A program made the position numbers and the translations under genes. A DNA stretch of 64,000 nt from Arsenicicoccus dermatophilus (lineage in GTDB: Bacteria; Actinomycetota; Actinomycetes; Actinomycetales; Dermatophilaceae). The first letter of the stretch is position 1, and every line of letters starts with the position of its first letter. The notes beneath the pieces are model-generated. The model was not told the DNA's origin. It made no database searches and saw only the letters and a program-made list of their open reading frames with translations. The stretch lies in assembly GCF_022568795.1 (NCBI RefSeq), contig NZ_JAKZHU010000001.1, forward strand, positions 1,488,001 through 1,552,000, in the 5' to 3' direction. Below are positions 28,688 through 37,028 of this stretch, one piece after another.

Positions 28688-29194
28688 TCACTTCAGGAAA
28701 CGGATGGTCATCGGGTAGCGGTAGTCCTCGCCGCCCGCGACCTTGATCGCCGCCAGCACGTGGAACACCAGCGCCACCAGCGGGATCGCCGGGACCGCCC
28801 AGATCAGCAGGAAGCCGACGAGCACCACCATCAGCAGCAGGCTCACCAGCGTCGCGACGATCGTGGCCAGCCACACGGTGATCTGGAAGTTCAGCGCGTC
28901 GTAGCAGTGCCTCTTGACACGAGGGCTGCGGCCACCGCCCGCGAGGAGGACGATCAGCGGGCCCACCCAGGTCATGCCCACGGCCCAGACTGCCAGCAGG
29001 GGGCTCCAGTGCGCCGCAGCCGTCAGCTGCCGCTCGAGCCGGGGGTCCATGGACGACGGCGGGGCGTATGCCGACGCGGGCTGACCGTAGGCCGGGGCGC
29101 CGTGCCCCGGCGCGGCGGGGGTGGGGCCGGGCGTGTGCAGCGGGGCGCCGGAGGCCGGGTCGTGGATCGGGGTCTGGTCGCGGTGGTCGCTCAT
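28688..29194 (-). CDS. DUF4870 membrane protein
   Basis: A 168-residue protein with a Pro/Ala/Gly-rich cytoplasmic N-terminus of about 48 residues. Then comes the DUF4870 domain: RQLTAAAHWSPLLAVWAVG, a second hydrophobic segment (VGPLIVLLAG), the conserved RVKRHCYDALNFQ, and two more long hydrophobic helices. The function is unknown; members are small integral membrane proteins. ATG 29194 has GGAGCAC nearby upstream. It is not in an operon with its neighbours. Confidence 0.85.
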   Translation of the reverse strand: MSDHRDQTPIHDPASGAPLHTPGPTPAAPGHGAPAYGQPASAYAPPSSMDPRLERQLTAAAHWSPLLAVWAVGMTWVGPLIVLLAGGGRSPRVKRHCYDALNFQITVWLATIVATLVSLLLMVVLVGFLLIWAVPAIPLVALVFHVLAAIKVAGGEDYRYPMTIRFLK

Positions 29195-29380
29195 GTCGTG
29201 CTCCTGCTCGTGAGTGGGTTCGCTGCTCCGACGCCATCGTGCCCGGCGCGGATCCCCCGGCGATGCCCGATGCAGCCCTGACCCGCCCCTGATCCGCCCC
29301 TGAGACGCGAGCGGCTCGTCCCGGTGACGCGCCCCGGGCGCGGAGCCGCCCGTCGACGCCGACCGGCCCCTCGAGACCGG

Positions 29381-30607
29381 TCAGACGGCGAGCAGGCGCC
29401 GCACCACGGTGTCGGCGAGCAGCCTCCCGCGGCGGGTCAGCACCAGGGTCCGGTCGCGCACCGCCGCGGTGCCGTCCACCAGCCCGTCGGCCACCAGCCC
29501 CGCGACCGCGTGCTGCCCCTCGTCGTCCAGCTCGTCGACCGGCAGACCGGCCGCGATCCGGATCCCCAGCAGCACGCTCTCGTCATACCGCTGCTCGACC
29601 GTCAGGACCTCCCGGGCCGCGGCGGGAGACTCGCCCGCCGCGAGCCGGGCCGCATAGGCGCTGGGGTGCTTGACGTTCCACCAGCGCACGCCGCCGACGT
29701 GGCTGTGCGCCCCGGGACCCGCGCCCCACCAGTCGCCGTCGCCCCAGTAGCCGAGGTTGTGACGGCACTGCTTCTCCTCCGAGCGGGCCCAGTTGGACAC
29801 CTCGTACCACCCGTAGCCGGCCGCGGTGAGCAGCTGGTCGGCGAGCTCGTACTTCTCCGCCTCGTCGTCGTCGCTCGGCATCGCCAGCTCGCCGCGGCGC
29901 ACCTGGGCGGCCATCTTCGTCCCGTCCTCCACCACCAGCGCATAGGCCGAGACGTGGTCGGGCGCGAGCTCGATCGCCGACTCCAGCGAGGTCCGCCAGT
30001 CGGCCAGGGACTCCCCCGGCGTGCCGTAGATCAGGTCCAGGGACACGTCCAGGCCGTGCTGCCGAGCGCCGCGGACGGCGCGCTCGACGTTGCGCGGGTC
30101 GTGGGTGCGGTCCAGGGTGGCGAGGACGTGCGGCACCGCCGACTGCATCCCCAGGCTGACCCGGGTGAACCCGCGCGCCGCGATCCAGTCGAGGTAGTGC
30201 TCGTCGACGGTGTCCGGGTTGGCCTCCGTGGTGATCTCGACCTCGCCGGCGTAGCCGAAGCGCTCGCCGATCCCCTCGACGATCCGGGCGAGGTCCTCGG
30301 CGGCGAGCATCGTGGGCGTCCCCCCGCCGATGAACACCGTCTCCACCGCGGGGGCGTCGCTGCCGAGGACCTGTCGGGCCAGGTCGAGCTCGGTGAGCAC
30401 CGTGTCGGCATAGGACGACACGGTGCTGCCCGGGGCCCCCAGCTCGGGCAGCGTGTAGGTGTTGAAGTCGCAGTAGCCGCACCGGGTCCGGCAGAAGGGG
30501 ACGTGCACGTAGACGCCGAAGGGCCCGAGACCGAGCCGGTCGAGCGCCTCGCTCGGCAGGGAGCCGTCGGCGGGGGCGGGCAGTCCGTCAGGCAGTGCGC
30601 TCGGCAT
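29381..30607 (-). CDS. hemW: HemW-like radical SAM protein (heme chaperone)
   Basis: A 408-residue HemW-type protein, once called oxygen-independent coproporphyrinogen oxidase but now regarded as a heme chaperone. It has YVHVPFCRTRCGYCDFNTY with the CxxxCxxC cluster motif plus the extra Cys-free Phe position typical of HemW, FIGGGTPTML for AdoMet binding, and SLGMQSAVPHVLATLDRTH. The C-terminal HemN-C domain is present. I chose ATG 30607 (MPSALPDGL); an ATG 9 bases earlier is possible. No ribosome site is visible, and an ACACAAT -10-like stretch just upstream suggests a leaderless message. In many actinobacteria it lies with lepA and hrcA; here it is between them. Confidence 0.92.
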   Translation of the reverse strand: MPSALPDGLPAPADGSLPSEALDRLGLGPFGVYVHVPFCRTRCGYCDFNTYTLPELGAPGSTVSSYADTVLTELDLARQVLGSDAPAVETVFIGGGTPTMLAAEDLARIVEGIGERFGYAGEVEITTEANPDTVDEHYLDWIAARGFTRVSLGMQSAVPHVLATLDRTHDPRNVERAVRGARQHGLDVSLDLIYGTPGESLADWRTSLESAIELAPDHVSAYALVVEDGTKMAAQVRRGELAMPSDDDEAEKYELADQLLTAAGYGWYEVSNWARSEEKQCRHNLGYWGDGDWWGAGPGAHSHVGGVRWWNVKHPSAYAARLAAGESPAAAREVLTVEQRYDESVLLGIRIAAGLPVDELDDEGQHAVAGLVADGLVDGTAAVRDRTLVLTRRGRLLADTVVRRLLAV

Positions 30608-30862
30608 GGGGCTCATTGTGTATGACGGGCGCGCCCACCCGGTCCCGCGGCTGGACGCCCGGGCGCGCCGCCACCGACGAGCCGCCACCGGTGGCCCGGG
30701 CGGCCCCGGCGTCGCGGCAGCACACCTGCACCCGACACGTTCCGACCGGGACCCCTGAATACCTTCGAGTAGCAACCCTTTAGGGTCGGGCTGGTCCACG
30801 AGACCACCCCGTCGACGGGACGGTCACGACCTGTCCCGCCATCACCGAGAGGACACGACGAC

Positions 30863-32416
30863 GTGACCAGCACCAAGGAGCCACCTGCCCCCGCGCCGAA
30901 CCGCTGGCGGCCTGCCAGCGTGCGGACCGGGCCATCGGCCGACGACATCGGCCTGATGGGCCAGCCCCGAGGTCTGCCCTGGATGCTCCAGGTGGAGATG
31001 TGGGAGCGGTTCAGCTGGTTCGGGATGAGGGCGATCCTGCTCTACTTCATCACCGACACCTTCGCCCACGGCGGGCTGGGCCTGGACAAGAACACCGGTC
31101 AGGTGGTGCTGGCGACCTACCAGGCCGCCGTGTGCTTCCTGACCATCCCCGGCGGCATCTTCGCCGACCGCATCGCCGGCCCCTGGCGGTCGACGCTCTA
31201 CGGCGGGATGGTGATCATGGCCGGCCACGTGCTGCTGGCGGTTCCGACCGTCGCGACGTCGTGGACCGGCCTGTTCCTGATCGCCTTCGGCACGGGCTTC
31301 ATCAAGCCCAACCTGTCCACGATCGTGGGTGGGCTCTACGACGAGCACGACCCGCGCCGGGAGGCCGGCTTCCAGCTGTTCTACATGTCGATCAACTTCG
31401 GGTCGCTGTTCTCCCCGCTGGTGACCGGCTACCTCAAGGACCACTACGGCTACCACGTCGGCTTCATCGCCGCCGCGGTCGGGATGGCCTTCGGGCTCGC
31501 GGCCTTCGCGTACGGCCGCGGGCGGCTGTCCCAGTTCGCCTACGACGTCCCCAACCCGCTCGGCCCCGGCGAGGGGCGGCGGCTGCTCCTGGGGGCGGCC
31601 GGCTTCGTGGTGCTGGTGGTGCTGCTGACCCTGGCCTACCAGCCGATCTTCGGCGGTCTGGCCGAGGCCATCGCGTATGTCGTCTTCACCGTCGCCACCC
31701 TGGCGTCCATCAGCTACTTCCTGATGATGTTCCGCAGCAGCCAGGTCACCGCCCACGAGCGCGAGCACCTGTGGGCCTTCCTGCCGCTGTGGCTCGGCAA
31801 CGTGCTGTTCACGATCATCTTCGAGCAGGCCTCGGGCAAGATGGCGACCTTCGCCAAGGACAACACCGACGGCTCGCTCGGCATCGGCTCCCTGGCTCTC
31901 AGCCCGGAGGCCTACCAGTCGATCAACCCCGCCGCGGTGCTGATCATGGCGCCGGTGCTGGGGTGGTTCTTCATGCGTCGCGCCGGGCGCTTCCCGAGCA
32001 CGGCGATGAAGTTCGCGATGGCGGTCGCCATCATCGGCTTCTCCGCGCTGATGATGGGGTACGGCTTCCAGCAGTGGCCGGGCGGGCAGCGCCTGTCACC
32101 GTTCTGGTACCTGGGCCTGGTGTTCATCGTGCAGACCGTGGCCGAGCTGTTCATGAACCCTGTGGGCCTCGCGGCCACGACCTCGTTGGCACCCCGGCAG
32201 TTCGCGTCGCAGGCCATGACCCTGTGGCTGCTGGCGGCCGCGACGGGTCAGGGCTGCGCCGCGGTGATCATCGACCAGACCCGCGAGCTGGGCGACGCCA
32301 CCTACTACTACGGTCTCGGTGCCGTGACCATGGTGATGGCGGTCCTGCTCGCCCTGATCGCGCCGTGGACCCAGTCGAAGATGTCCGACGTGGGCCGGGG
32401 AGCCACCACCCGCTGA
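30863..32416 (+). CDS. POT/PTR-family peptide MFS transporter
   Basis: A 517-residue proton-dependent oligopeptide transporter with about 14 membrane segments. The family signature ExxERF is present in VEMWERFSWFGMRAILLYF near residue 47, and GTGFIKPNLSTIVGGLY near residue 150 with FYMSINFGSLFSPL covers the second PTR motif. The N-terminal 35 residues are charged and disordered. It is monocistronic: a strong hairpin follows at 32436. The upstream 30617-30862 gap holds its promoter region and a CTTTAGGGTCG stretch but no gene. Confidence 0.93.
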   Translation: MTSTKEPPAPAPNRWRPASVRTGPSADDIGLMGQPRGLPWMLQVEMWERFSWFGMRAILLYFITDTFAHGGLGLDKNTGQVVLATYQAAVCFLTIPGGIFADRIAGPWRSTLYGGMVIMAGHVLLAVPTVATSWTGLFLIAFGTGFIKPNLSTIVGGLYDEHDPRREAGFQLFYMSINFGSLFSPLVTGYLKDHYGYHVGFIAAAVGMAFGLAAFAYGRGRLSQFAYDVPNPLGPGEGRRLLLGAAGFVVLVVLLTLAYQPIFGGLAEAIAYVVFTVATLASISYFLMMFRSSQVTAHEREHLWAFLPLWLGNVLFTIIFEQASGKMATFAKDNTDGSLGIGSLALSPEAYQSINPAAVLIMAPVLGWFFMRRAGRFPSTAMKFAMAVAIIGFSALMMGYGFQQWPGGQRLSPFWYLGLVFIVQTVAELFMNPVGLAATTSLAPRQFASQAMTLWLLAAATGQGCAAVIIDQTRELGDATYYYGLGAVTMVMAVLLALIAPWTQSKMSDVGRGATTR

Positions 32417-32435
32417 CCGCCCCTGCTCCGACCGT

Positions 32436-32476
32436 CGTGGAGCCTGGCACCCGGACGTCGGGTGCCAGGCTCCACG
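32436..32476. terminator. 17-bp perfect hairpin after the POT transporter
   Basis: CGTGGAGCCTGGCACCC at 32436-32452 pairs with 32460-32476 around a 7-base loop. It lies 20 bases past the transporter stop and 33 bases before the next start. It has no T-tract. A stem this long and exact is most simply an intrinsic terminator. Confidence 0.8.
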
Positions 32477-32508
32477 TGTGCTCGGGGCACGGTGGTTACA
32501 GTGACCGC

Positions 32509-33459
32509 GTGCTCTGCCCCGGACGTGGACGCCTGCACCTGATCGGGCCGCTGCTCGGGGCGGTCGCCCTCGTCGGTGAGCACCTCGACCTGGCCGGGCC
32601 GCTGCCGATCGTGCAGCCCGTGCTGCCGCTGGTCGGCCTCGTCGGGGTGGCGTGGGCGCTGATCGCCCTGATGCATCGTCGGTGGGTCTCGGCGCTGGTC
32701 TGCCTCGCGCTCGCCGCCGCCCTCGTCCAGCCGCTGCTGCCGCACGCGCGGCAGCGCCCCGAGCAGCCCGGCGACCTGCGGGTCCTGGCGCTCAACACCG
32801 AGCTGGGCTCCGCCGACGCGGCCCAGGTGGTCGCGGCCGTCCGCCGGACCGGCCCCGACGCGCTCGTGCTCACCGAGGCCACCCCCGCCCTGTGGCAGCG
32901 GCTACGCGGGGCCGGCCTCGGGGCGCTGCTCCCCCACGCCTCCGGCCAGGTCGAGCCCGGCAGCCGAGGAACCCTGGTCGCGACCCGGGCGCCGCACGAC
33001 TGCGTCGAGGGGGTCGCCGTCTGCGGCCAGGTCACCCGCTCGCCGGGGTCTGGCTCGGGCCCGGCGCAGGCGCCGACCGTGCGGCTGGCGGGCGGCGTCG
33101 TGCTCACGGGCGTGCACCCCTTCGCCCCGCTGCCGGGGACCACCGGGCGGTGGCGCTCCGAGCTCGGCGCGCTCGTGGGCTGGGCCGACCGGCATACCGG
33201 ACCATGGGTGATGGCGGGCGACCTCAACGCCGGGCGGGTGCACCCGGTCTTCCGACGGCTGACGCGCGACACCACCGTCCTGCCGGACGACCATCACCTG
33301 TGGCTGCGCACGTGGCCGCACGAGGGCCGGCCCTACCCGCCCTTCGTGGCGCTGGACCACGTGATCGCCCGCGACCTCGAGCCGGTGGCGTCGGGCACCG
33401 TGGCGATCCCGGGCACCGACCACCTCGCGGTGTGGGCGGTCCTGCGGCGGGCCCGCTGA
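32509..33459 (+). CDS. Membrane-anchored endonuclease/exonuclease/phosphatase-family protein
   Basis: A 316-residue protein with two or three N-terminal hydrophobic helices (about residues 10-85) followed by an EEP fold. Catalytic motifs are LALNTELG (Asn), VLTEATP (Glu), GVHPFAP (His), VMAGDLNAG (Asp/Asn), LDHVIA and GTDHLAV (Asp-His). Such membrane-tethered EEP proteins are common in actinobacteria and hydrolyse phosphoesters; the substrate is not known. GTG 32509 is the first start after the terminator, but the ribosome site is weak. It is convergent with the YeiH gene, 16 bases apart. Confidence 0.85.
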   Translation: MLCPGRGRLHLIGPLLGAVALVGEHLDLAGPLPIVQPVLPLVGLVGVAWALIALMHRRWVSALVCLALAAALVQPLLPHARQRPEQPGDLRVLALNTELGSADAAQVVAAVRRTGPDALVLTEATPALWQRLRGAGLGALLPHASGQVEPGSRGTLVATRAPHDCVEGVAVCGQVTRSPGSGSGPAQAPTVRLAGGVVLTGVHPFAPLPGTTGRWRSELGALVGWADRHTGPWVMAGDLNAGRVHPVFRRLTRDTTVLPDDHHLWLRTWPHEGRPYPPFVALDHVIARDLEPVASGTVAIPGTDHLAVWAVLRRAR

Positions 33460-33475
33460 CGCGGGCGCCCGGTCC

Positions 33476-34492
33476 TCAGCGGACGAGCAGCACGCCGCCC
33501 AGGGCGATGAGCGCGACGCACAGGGTCGACGCGGCGGCGAGGTAGAACGGCGCCGCACCCACCCTGGCGATCGTCCGCAGCCGCACGCCGCACCCGAGCG
33601 CGAACATCGCCGCCGTCAGCAGGATCGTCTGCAGCAGCTTGGCCCCGCCCAGCACGTCGGCCGGGATCGGCAGGAACGAGCGCACCAGCACCATCGCGAG
33701 GAAGCCGAGCACGAAGGCGGGCACCAGCGGCGGGAGCGTCCCGGTGACCTCCTGCCCGGCGAGCGCCCGGCGGCGCTGCCAGGAGATGGTGGCCATGACG
33801 GGGGCGAGCATCAGGACGCGGGCCAGCTTGACGATCACGGCGACGGTGAGGGCGCCCCCACCGATCGCGCCGCCCGCGGCTACGACCTGGGCCACCTCGT
33901 GGATCGACGCCCCGGCGAACAGCCCGGCCGTGTGGTGGTCGAGTCCCGTCAGCGTGACCAGCAGCGGCACCAGCGGGATCATCAGGGTGCCGCACAGCAC
34001 GACGAGCGCGATCGCGGTGGCGACGTCCTCCTCCTCGGCGTCGACCACCCCGTCCACGGCGGCGACCGCGGCGGCCCCGCAGATCGAGAAGCCGCACGCG
34101 ACCAGCAGGCGCAGCCCGGGCCCGATGCCCAGCGCCCGGCCGATCGCGAGCGTCGCGAGGATGCCACCCACGACCACGGCGACCACCACCGCGATCATCC
34201 CGAGCCCCAGGCCGGCGATGTCGTGGAGCATCACCTGCAGCCCGAGCAGCACGATGCCGAGGCGCAGCAGCTTCTTGGAGGCGACCTGCAGCCCGGGTGC
34301 GGTCGAGGCGGGCAGGGTGACCAGGTTGGCCAGTGCCGCCCCGAGGAGTATGGCGATCAGCAGCGGCGAGGCGGTCGCCACCCGGTGGTTGACCACCATG
34401 GCGACCGCGACCGCGCAGGCGGCGAGCAGGAGGCCGGGCGCCGTACGGCTGAGCAGGCCGGACCGGGGCTGAGCGGGTGAGTCGGCGTTCAC
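33476..34492 (-). CDS. YeiH-family (UPF0324) putative sulfate exporter
   Basis: A 338-residue membrane protein with about ten transmembrane helices, of the YeiH/UPF0324 family annotated as putative sulfate exporters. It has typical segments VACGFSICGAAAVAAVDGVV near residue 130 and FAGASIHEVAQVVAAG near residue 195, the latter being the family signature. GTG 34492 follows GGAGG almost directly, which is closer than usual; the reading continues upstream to 34582, so the start is uncertain. It stands alone. The transport role is by family annotation only. Confidence 0.85.
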   Translation of the reverse strand: MNADSPAQPRSGLLSRTAPGLLLAACAVAVAMVVNHRVATASPLLIAILLGAALANLVTLPASTAPGLQVASKKLLRLGIVLLGLQVMLHDIAGLGLGMIAVVVAVVVGGILATLAIGRALGIGPGLRLLVACGFSICGAAAVAAVDGVVDAEEEDVATAIALVVLCGTLMIPLVPLLVTLTGLDHHTAGLFAGASIHEVAQVVAAGGAIGGGALTVAVIVKLARVLMLAPVMATISWQRRRALAGQEVTGTLPPLVPAFVLGFLAMVLVRSFLPIPADVLGGAKLLQTILLTAAMFALGCGVRLRTIARVGAAPFYLAAASTLCVALIALGGVLLVR

Positions 34493-34693
34493 CCCTCCAG
34501 GGTCCCACGCCACCGCCCTCGTCCCGCCGCGACCCCGGCACACCCCTCCTGCTGACCGGCGCTCGGAGCTCAGCTCACGCACCTTCCGGGCCCCCTTCCG
34601 TGCCCTTCCCGACCTCGCAGCTCAGGACGTGCCCGGTGCGAGCGTGACCCGATGCGCTGGCGGCGTCACCTGCACCCTTGGGACAGTGGTGCC

Positions 34694-35548
34694 ATGCACC
34701 CCCACGTGTCCGTGACCGAGACCACCGACGCCGCCGCCTTCCTGCGGGCAGCCGCCACCGTGATCGAGACGCAGCCGGTGATCCACTCGGTGATCGCCAC
34801 CAACGCGCTGCGGCTCGCTGGCGCCCCCGCCCCGGGCGACGCGCGGTTCTACCTCCTGCACCGGCACGACCGTCTCGTGGCCACCGCGATGCACACCCCG
34901 CCCCACCCGCCGCACCTGGCCTTCACGGATCCCGAGTGCGCCGTCGCCCTGGCCGACCACGCGGGCGCGACAGGGCGGACCCTCACCGGGGTCGGCGGCC
35001 TGCGCGACGGCGCCCTGGCCTTCGCCGACCGCTGGTGCGCCGAGCGGGATCTCGAGGCACGGGTGCAGGTCGACCTCGGGATCTACGACCTGCCGGTGGA
35101 GCCCGCGCTCCCCTGGCCGGTCGACGGGTCGATGCGGGTCGCCGACCCGCAGGACCGCGAGCTCGTCGAGGGGTGGATGCGGGACTTCCGGGACGAGGTG
35201 TCGGTCGACGACGCCCGCCCCGAGGTCGACGCGCGACAGCCCCTCGAGGACGGCCGGATCGGGCTGTGGCTCGCGGGCGACGTGCCCGTGGCGATGTGCG
35301 CGTCCTCGGTGCCCGCGGGCGGGGTGACGCGCCTCTCCTGGGTGTGGACTCCGCCGGAGCACCGCGGCCACGGCTACGCGAGCGCGGTGGTCGCCCGCTG
35401 GTCGCGCCGCGAGCAGGAGCGCGGCCACCGGTGCCTGCTCTACACCGACCTCGCCAACCCGACGAGCAACGCGATCTACCAGGCGCTCGGCTACCGCCGG
35501 ATCGGGGACAGCGTCACGCTGCGCTTCGAGGGGCCGCCGTCCTGCTGA
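34694..35548 (+). CDS. GNAT-family N-acetyltransferase (paralogue 1)
   Basis: A 284-residue acetyltransferase. The N-terminal half is a variable domain with QPVIHSVIATNALR and TAMHTPPHPPHLAF. The C-terminal half is a GNAT domain with the AcCoA loop WVWTPPEHRGHGYASAVVA and ERGHRCLLYTDLANPTSNAIYQALGYR. Its neighbour at 35585 shares both halves, so the pair arose by tandem duplication. ATG 34694 was chosen by alignment with the paralogue; no strong ribosome site is visible. The acceptor substrate is unknown. Confidence 0.88.
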   Translation: MHPHVSVTETTDAAAFLRAAATVIETQPVIHSVIATNALRLAGAPAPGDARFYLLHRHDRLVATAMHTPPHPPHLAFTDPECAVALADHAGATGRTLTGVGGLRDGALAFADRWCAERDLEARVQVDLGIYDLPVEPALPWPVDGSMRVADPQDRELVEGWMRDFRDEVSVDDARPEVDARQPLEDGRIGLWLAGDVPVAMCASSVPAGGVTRLSWVWTPPEHRGHGYASAVVARWSRREQERGHRCLLYTDLANPTSNAIYQALGYRRIGDSVTLRFEGPPSC

Positions 35549-35584
35549 GCGGTTGCACAGGCGGGCTGTGGCACAGTGGGCCGC

Positions 35585-36565
35585 ATGCGCAGCGCCGCCA
35601 AGGGAATCACCGTCTCCCGCACCGCTGTCGCCGACGACTTCCGGCAGCTGTCCGCGACGCGGATCTCCGCCGCCCCCGTCATCCACTCGGTCATCGCGAC
35701 GACCCTCGCGCACGCCCTGGAGGCTCCGCACGACTACCCCCAGGCGTCGTGGTACTGGGCCAGGCGCGACGGGCGGGTCACGGCGCTGGCCATGCACACC
35801 CCGCCACGTCCCTTCCACGTCGCCACCGTCGACCCCCATGTCTCCCGAGCCCTGGCCCGGCGCGCGATGATCGACCAGCTGGAGATTCCCCTGGTGGGCG
35901 GGCTGATCCCGGGAGCATTGGCCTTCGCCGAGACGCTGGCCTTCGAGCGCGGCAGTCACATCCGGGTGGTGCGGCGCGAGGGCATGCACGACCTGCCCGG
36001 CCTTCCCCGTATGCCGAGCGGCGTGCCCGGTGCCCTGCGTCCCGCCACCGGCACGGACCTGCCGATGCTGCAGACCTGGGCGGCGGCATACCTCGACGAC
36101 ACCCGCACGCCGGCCCCGGCCCGCTTCCCGCTGGAGAAGTGGGTGGAGCGCGGGGGCATGCAGCTGTGGGAGGTCGACGGCGAGCCGGTCTCGATGGCCC
36201 ACGCGTCCCGCCCGCACGGCGGGGTGTCGCGGGTGTCCTGGGTCTACACGCCGCCGGAGCACCGCGGCCACGGGTATGCCGCGGCGACCGTCGCGGAGGT
36301 GAGCCTGCGGCAGCGCCGCGCCGGCCACCGGTGCCTGCTCTACACCGACCTGGACCACCCGGAATCCTCACGGCTCTACCACCGCATCGGCTTCCGCAAG
36401 GTCGGCGACTCCTGCGTGCTGCGGCTGGAGGCCGTGCGCGCGACCGAGCCGACGCCCGCGGCCGAGCCACCCCGGGCCGACGCGACCCGCCTCGGCGGGG
36501 CGCTCGGCGGCACCCTGGGCTCGATCGGCGGGGCTCTGCGGTCCACGACCCAGCGGCGCCGCTAG
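35585..36565 (+). CDS. GNAT-family N-acetyltransferase (paralogue 2)
   Basis: A 326-residue tandem paralogue of the preceding gene, 36 bp downstream. It has APVIHSVIATTLAHAL, ALAMHTPPRPFHVA, and a GNAT AcCoA motif WVYTPPEHRGHGYAAATVA with GHRCLLYTDLDHPESSRLYH. It differs by a 45-residue C-terminal extension rich in Gly, Ala and Arg, ending in a basic TTQRRR. ATG 35585 is preferred (MRSAAKG). Acceptor unknown; the shared N-terminal half suggests related substrates. Confidence 0.88.
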   Translation: MRSAAKGITVSRTAVADDFRQLSATRISAAPVIHSVIATTLAHALEAPHDYPQASWYWARRDGRVTALAMHTPPRPFHVATVDPHVSRALARRAMIDQLEIPLVGGLIPGALAFAETLAFERGSHIRVVRREGMHDLPGLPRMPSGVPGALRPATGTDLPMLQTWAAAYLDDTRTPAPARFPLEKWVERGGMQLWEVDGEPVSMAHASRPHGGVSRVSWVYTPPEHRGHGYAAATVAEVSLRQRRAGHRCLLYTDLDHPESSRLYHRIGFRKVGDSCVLRLEAVRATEPTPAAEPPRADATRLGGALGGTLGSIGGALRSTTQRRR

Positions 36566-36632
36566 AGCAGCGACCGCGGCCCGCCATGGCGGCGGCACGC
36601 CCGGTGTCGGGCTCGGCCGCTTGACGCCTCAC

Positions 36633-36660
36633 TAGATACGTGACGTACTTAGATACATGA
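36633..36660 (+). promoter_or_regulatory. Probable PadR operator and leaderless start
   Basis: TAGATACGTGA (36633-36643) is repeated as TAGATACATGA (36650-36660), 17 bp apart, and the second copy includes the padR ATG. Between and across them lies the 11-bp palindrome TACGTGACGTA (36637-36647). The region is AT-rich for this genome. There is no ribosome-binding site, so translation from a leaderless message is likely. PadR proteins usually repress their own promoters at such symmetric sites; the match is positional inference. Confidence 0.6.
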
Positions 36661-37028
36661 AGGACGTCGATGCGAGGTGGCCCCAGGCCTGGGTCCGGGC
36701 AGTGCTCGAGCCGGCCCTCCTGACGGTCCTCGCCACCGGACCGGCGCACGGCTACGCCCTGGCCGAGGCGCTGGCCGATGCCGGCTTCGGGCGGTTGCGG
36801 GGAGGGTCGCTCTATCCGGTCCTCGCGCGCCTCGAGGACGCCGGCGACGTGACGACGACCTGGCAGGAGGGTGCGGGGGGTCCGGGACGACGGACCTATG
36901 CCATCACGGCCAAGGGGCGCGCCCGGCGAGCCCAGGAGCTGGCCGAGCTCACCGCCCTGGTCCACGTCCTGCACCACTGGGAGTCCGCGACGGGGGATCC
37001 GGACCCAGACGCGAAGGAAGAGCCATGA
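36657..37028 (+). CDS. PadR-family transcriptional regulator
   Basis: A 123-residue winged-helix regulator. It has EPALLTVLATGPAHGYALAE, GSLYPVLARLEDAGDV, and the wing RRTYAITAKGRARRAQ, then a C-terminal dimerisation helix. Its stop overlaps the following membrane-protein start as ATGA, a usual arrangement in which PadR controls a co-transcribed HAAS-type membrane protein. The inducer is unknown. The start is at an ATG that lies inside its own putative operator. Confidence 0.92.
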   Translation: MKDVDARWPQAWVRAVLEPALLTVLATGPAHGYALAEALADAGFGRLRGGSLYPVLARLEDAGDVTTTWQEGAGGPGRRTYAITAKGRARRAQELAELTALVHVLHHWESATGDPDPDAKEEP

